From positions 8,623,001 to 8,687,000 of the forward strand of contig OZ018418.1 in assembly GCA_963969595.1 (NCBI GenBank): a stretch of 64,000 nt of DNA. Direction: 5' to 3'. Positions 59,992 through 64,000 of this stretch are shown here, in pieces. The first letter of the stretch is position 1; the number at the start of each line of letters is the position of its first letter. A program made the translations under genes and the position numbers. A model generated the notes under the pieces. The model was given only the letters and a program-made list of their open reading frames with translations, searched no databases and was not told the DNA's origin. Source of the stretch: Neckera pumila. Taxonomy: Eukaryota; Streptophyta; Bryopsida; Hypnales; Neckeraceae.

Positions 59992-60389
59992 TTCAAATGG
60001 ATAAGTTCTTCAGAAATCATGAGTTCTCTTGCAAAGTTGGAGTTATTTCAATTGGTTGTCCCCATCATACCTTGAATATAAATAAAGCAAACACTTCAAG
60101 GGGCATGGAGTACCAGGACTTGCGTACAAATGCTTTCAAGTCTTAGTTTCATCAAGAGTGAGGAGCTCTTGAAACTTCTCCACATCCATGACGCCATACT
60201 TTTGCACTCAGTATAACGTATGAACGAGATTGGTCTTAACATGCGAATTTTCTTTTTGTCTATCAATACAATCGCACAAAATTGTCAAATATCAAAATCA
60301 AATGAACAATACTAGATCCTAGGATCTGCAAACAGAGAGGCCTAATATTGGAAAAGGAAAAGAACTTACTGATTAATGTTGTGCATAAC

Positions 60390-61037
60390 CTGCATTGTTG
60401 TGCTAGTTCAACTCCTTGTGTCCAGGTAAATAGAATCTACAGTATAGTGTCAATCAATCTTGGTGGGGTGCTTCCGCATAATATGATTCATCCATGCAAT
60501 CCGCCGTTGATTCCAGTCACAAACATAAAATTTGTAGTCTACCAAATGCTGGAGCGCCGCCTGAGATTGAACCAGTGCATTGAACTTGTCATTCACCCTG
60601 TTTTAGAGCGCTCCCCACTATTCCTTCTCCAGAGCAAAAAAGACTCTTGTTTGACTGGACTCATCTGCAATGGACACATAGAAGACTCTTGCTCCCTCCT
60701 TGTATCCCCATGCAAACTGGTTCTGGAGTTGAACAAGGTGTCATTGCAATGTAGGCCAGACCATGAGCATAGAGACAGTCCTGTAGAGGGGAATGCTCAT
60801 CTTAGAGAGGTCGGAAGTTGTCAACTTCAAGCTTGCTAACGTTGATACAGTGTCCATCTTCTGTGCCTTCCTGATGTTGTCTTCCAACAAGTCTTGACCA
60901 ACTCCCTGAATATTGTCATCATCCATCTCGTCCACCTTCACGAACTCTACTATTATTTCTGCTACTTGATCCCCAATGTAGAAACAAGGGACTTTGTAGG
61001 AAAGCTTAATGGTCCGTCTGCTTGCGTGAGCTACACA
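60390..61037 (-). pseudogene. Decayed gene, 216-codon 5' exon
   Basis: The segment runs from an acceptor (TCTGGTCACAG) to a donor (ATGCAG|GTTATG), 648 bp, a multiple of three in one frame. It reads KLSYKVPCFYIGDQVAEIIV, DLLEDNIRKAQKMDTV, GYKEGARVFYVSIADES, WGAL and DYKFYVCDWNQRRIAWMNHI, broken by five stop codons (TGA, TAG, TAA, TGA, TGA). Both splice sites and the frame survive, so decay by substitution and not by indels is suggested. It is the furthest upstream block found for the decayed methylase-like gene. Family unknown. Confidence 0.45.
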
Positions 61038-61599
61038 CTGTGACCAGAAAAATGAGAACATAAAAGAAGATGGTGTGCATAATATATTTATTTTTATGAC
61101 ATACCGGGGCACTTGCATCTAGCCGACTAGTGACTCATTATCGGATTGAAAATACATAGAAATCAAGTGTATGCATAACTTGTCCTTTGTTTCCCTTAGA
61201 ATCCACATGTGCATCTCTCTTAGAGAGGCATAAAAGTTCTGCAACAATAAATTAGAATGTCATCATCAGGTGCTATAACGGATGTGACCTCTACACCATT
61301 TTGACCACAAGTGCAATACTCTGCAGTATGTGAGGGAGATAAATTCATCTATAAGATTCTCTCTTGTAGAGGTGCAAGTAGAATGATCAAGAGAAAAGAT
61401 TCCTAAATGCTAGATGCCGTTGAAGCCGAACTTGGCCTCCTCTTCTAAACCATTGATGCTTACCAGAGGAAATCAAGCTGCATTGCTCTTGGTCATCTCC
61501 ACATGAATTTCTGATGGTTCAATCCCCACTATTGCTGCCACATCTTGCACAATTTTTTGTGCACCTTGAAACAAAAGACATTGCGGCCATAAGGAATCC
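61038..61599. other. No supported gene
   Basis: Spacer between the decayed gene and the satellite. A first exon could lie here but none is evident. Confidence 0.35.
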
Positions 61600-64000
61600 A
61601 TAGAAATGAAAAATTAGGAATGATTTGAGCACCCCCACAACTGAATTCAGATTTGATGATGAGTCCCCTTGGATCCCTCTTGATGCCAAGCGGCCCTTAT
61701 ATCTTTCCAGGCTATTGACACAACTAACTTGTCTCCGTACACTGAAGTGACCATCTCGATGCAAAAAAACGTAAACAAAAAAAATGGGAGGGATTTGAAC
61801 ACCCCATCGTATCCGATTACTGATTTGTACAAGGCTCTAACTGCCAAGGGACCCCTCTTGTCTCTTGGTGCTGTGAAGCCCCCGCTCAGTCTATGCTCTT
61901 GACACAATGAGCTTGTCTTAGCAAACACTGAAGTGATCAGCTTGATCTAAAAAAACATAAACAAAAGAAATGGGGAGGGATTTGAACATCTTTCCGTATC
62001 CAGTTATTGATTTGCACAAGTCTCTAACTACCCAAGGACCCCTCTTGGTGCGAAGAGGCTTCTATCTTTGTCCTGTACTCTTGACACATTGAACTTGTCT
62101 CCGCAAACTTTGTAGCGATCATCTTCATCTAAAAAACCTTATACAAAAAAATGGGGAGGGATTTGAACACACACTTGTATACAAACACTAATTTGCTCAA
62201 GGCTTTAACTGCCAAGGGAACCCTCTCGGTGTCAAAAGGCTCCCATCTCTGTCTATGCTCTTGACACATTGAGCCTGTCTCCACAAACTTTGTAGCAATT
62301 ATCTTCATCTAAAAATCCTTATACAAAAAAATGGGGAGGGATTTGAACACCCCCCCGTATACAAATACTAATTTGCACAAGGCTCTACCAGCAAGGGGAC
62401 TCTTCTCGGTGCCAAGAGGACCTGTCTTCGTCTGTGCTCTTAAGACAATGAGCTTATCTCTGCAAACACAGAAGCAATCATCTTGATCCTAGGAAAAACA
62501 ATTAAAGAAAAAGGGGAGGGATTTGAACACCCCCCCCCCCCCCCCCCTAATATGAACATTGATTTGCACAAGGCTCTACCAACTAGGGGACCCCTCTTGG
62601 TGCCAAGAGGCCCCCGCTCTGTTTGCACTCTTGATACAATGAGCTTGTTTCTACAAACACTGAACCGACCATCTTGATCTAGAAAAATGCAAAAAAAAAA
62701 AATGGGGAGGGATTTGAACACCTTGTGGTATCCAATTACTAATTTGCACAATGTTCTAACTGCCAAGGGACCCCTCTTGGTGCCAAGAGGCCTCCGGTCT
62801 GTCTGTACTCTTGACACAATGAGCTTATATCCATAGACATTGAAGCAACCATCTTCATGTAAAGAAACATAAGCAAAAAAAATGGGGAGGGATTTGAACA
62901 ACCCTTCTTATACGAATAGTAATTTGTACAAGAGTCTACTAGCCAGTAGACCCCTCTTGGTGCTGAGAGGCCCACGCTTTGTCTGCGCTCTTGACACAGT
63001 AAGCTTCTCTCCACAAACATTGAAGCAATCATCTTGATCTAAAAAAACGCAAACAAAAAAGATGGGGAGGGATTTGAATACCCCCTTGTATACAATTGCT
63101 CATTTGCAAAAGGCTCTAATTGCTAGGGGACCCTTCTCAGTGTAGAGAGGCCCTCTTCTCTGTCTACGCTCTTGAAGCATTGAATTTGTCTCCACAAACT
63201 TTGTAGCAATCATCTTGATTTAAAAAATCTTATACAAAAAAATGGGGAGGGATTTAAATACCCTCTTGTATATGCACACTGATTTGCACAAGGCTCTACC
63301 AGCGAGAGGACTCTTCTCAATGCCAAGAGGCCCCGTCTTTGTCTATGCTCTTGAGACATTGAGCTTGTTTGCACAAACTTTGTAGCAATCATCTTGATCT
63401 AAAAAACCTTATATTAAAAAAAATGGGGAGGGATTTGAACACCACTCCGTATACCAACACTGGTTTGGACAAGGCTCTACCAGACAAGGAATCCCTCTTA
63501 GTGCTGAGAGGCCTCTGCTTTGTCTGTGCTCTTGACACAATGAGCCTGTCTTTACAAACACTGAAACAACCATCTTGATTTGAAAAAATGTAAACCAAAA
63601 AAATGTGGAGGGATTTGAACACCACCCCTTATTTGATTGTTGATTTGCACAAGGCTGTAATTGCCAAGGGACCCCTCTTGGTGCCGAGAGGCCTCCGCTT
63701 TGTCTGTGCTATGGACATAATGAACTTGTCTCCGCGAACACTAAAGCGACCAACTTGATCTAAAAAAACGTAAAGAGAAAAAATGAGGAGGGATTTGAAC
63801 ACTGTCCCGTATCCGATTACTGATTTGCACAAGGCTCTAACTGCCAAGGGACCCTTCTTGAAGCAAAGAAGCCCCTGTCTCTGTCTGTGCTTTTAACACA
63901 TTGAGCTTGTCTTCGCAAACACTGAAGCAATCATCTCCATCTAAAAAGCCTTATACAGAAGAAATGAGGAGGGGTTTGAACACCCCCCATATCTGATTAC
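61600..64000 (-). repeat. 180-bp tandem satellite with tRNA-like boxes, runs off the edge
   Basis: The anchor ATGGGGAGGGATTTGAACAC recurs from about 61604 at 61784, 61970, 62151, 62331, 62511, 62702, 62882, 63062, 63242, 63423, 63603, 63783 and 63964: mostly 180-181 bp apart, with longer steps where local runs expand (a run of about 20 C near 62530-62548). On the minus strand each unit has an A-box-like stretch (best copy TAGTTGGTAGAGCC), 34 or so bases, a B-box-like GTGTTCAAATCC, then CTCCCCATTTTTTT. Each unit also has a dyad CCTCTTGG/CCAAGAGG. The length in 60 codons explains the open minus frames, which I do not treat as genes. Confidence 0.85.

Noticed and set aside
56890..61037. Alternative genetic code with TAA/TAG read as Gln
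   Set aside because: The 1502-codon TPR-DnaJ gene uses CAA/CAG for Gln throughout, has no internal TAA/TAG, and ends at TAG. TGA also interrupts the decayed genes.
62440..63847. Repeated minus-strand frames of about 60 residues across the satellite (FKSLPIFF, KRGPLA)
   Set aside because: The monomer is 180 bp, a multiple of three, so any open unit stays open. The frame breaks wherever units differ in length, and the motif coincides with tRNA-like DNA features.

Overview
This is nuclear DNA of a eukaryote, most likely a land plant. One large intron-containing gene matches the plant family that joins TPR repeats to a DnaJ domain. The rest is AT-rich and full of plant-type transposons (Ty1/Copia, CACTA-like, MITEs), decayed multi-exon genes and satellites. 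A seed-free lineage (fern, lycophyte or bryophyte) is my inference, from the look of the decayed transposase and methylase-like genes. No database search was possible.

Layout. 0-11 kb: an unassigned ORF, a lysine/acidic-rich exon-like ORF, minisatellites, a decayed plus-strand transposase with a GHTHxxID motif (3.9-6.9 kb), and a decayed minus-strand gene with a Cys/His cluster (8.6-11.2 kb). 11-21.8 kb: mostly empty AT-rich DNA with an 0.8 kb MITE-like element rich in AAGTACTT, an 84-bp foldback, and an (AATTTTTT)n block set between inverted arms. 21.8-27.2 kb: a complete minus-strand Copia retrotransposon with identical 274-bp LTRs and a 5-bp target duplication. Its coding region has one stop and three homopolymer frameshifts. 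27-38 kb: tandem repeats, a decayed minus-strand gene split by a 2.0 kb CACTA-like element, and a broken DDE_1 (pogo-like) transposase.

38.4-49.3 kb: the one convincing intact host gene, a 1502-residue TPR-DnaJ protein in two coding exons. It has a probable 5'UTR intron and a short upstream ORF. It sits between members of a TTAA-flanked element family whose ends begin CCCCTAAA: a 3.07 kb element with a nested 0.93 kb copy upstream, and a 70-bp hairpin and a 0.92 kb copy downstream.

49.3-64 kb: AT-rich spacer, a 55-bp minisatellite, two small MITE-like elements, an orphan exon-like ORF, and a large decayed minus-strand gene (about 56.9-61.0 kb) whose 3' part looks like an N6/N4-type DNA methylase. 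A 140-bp repeat lies inside it. A 180-bp satellite whose monomers carry tRNA-like A and B boxes runs off the right edge.

The host gene stands out by its higher GC content and intact frame. Almost everything else is mobile DNA or its remains. The best candidates for something undescribed are the CCCCTAAA/TTAA family and the tRNA-like 180-bp satellite.
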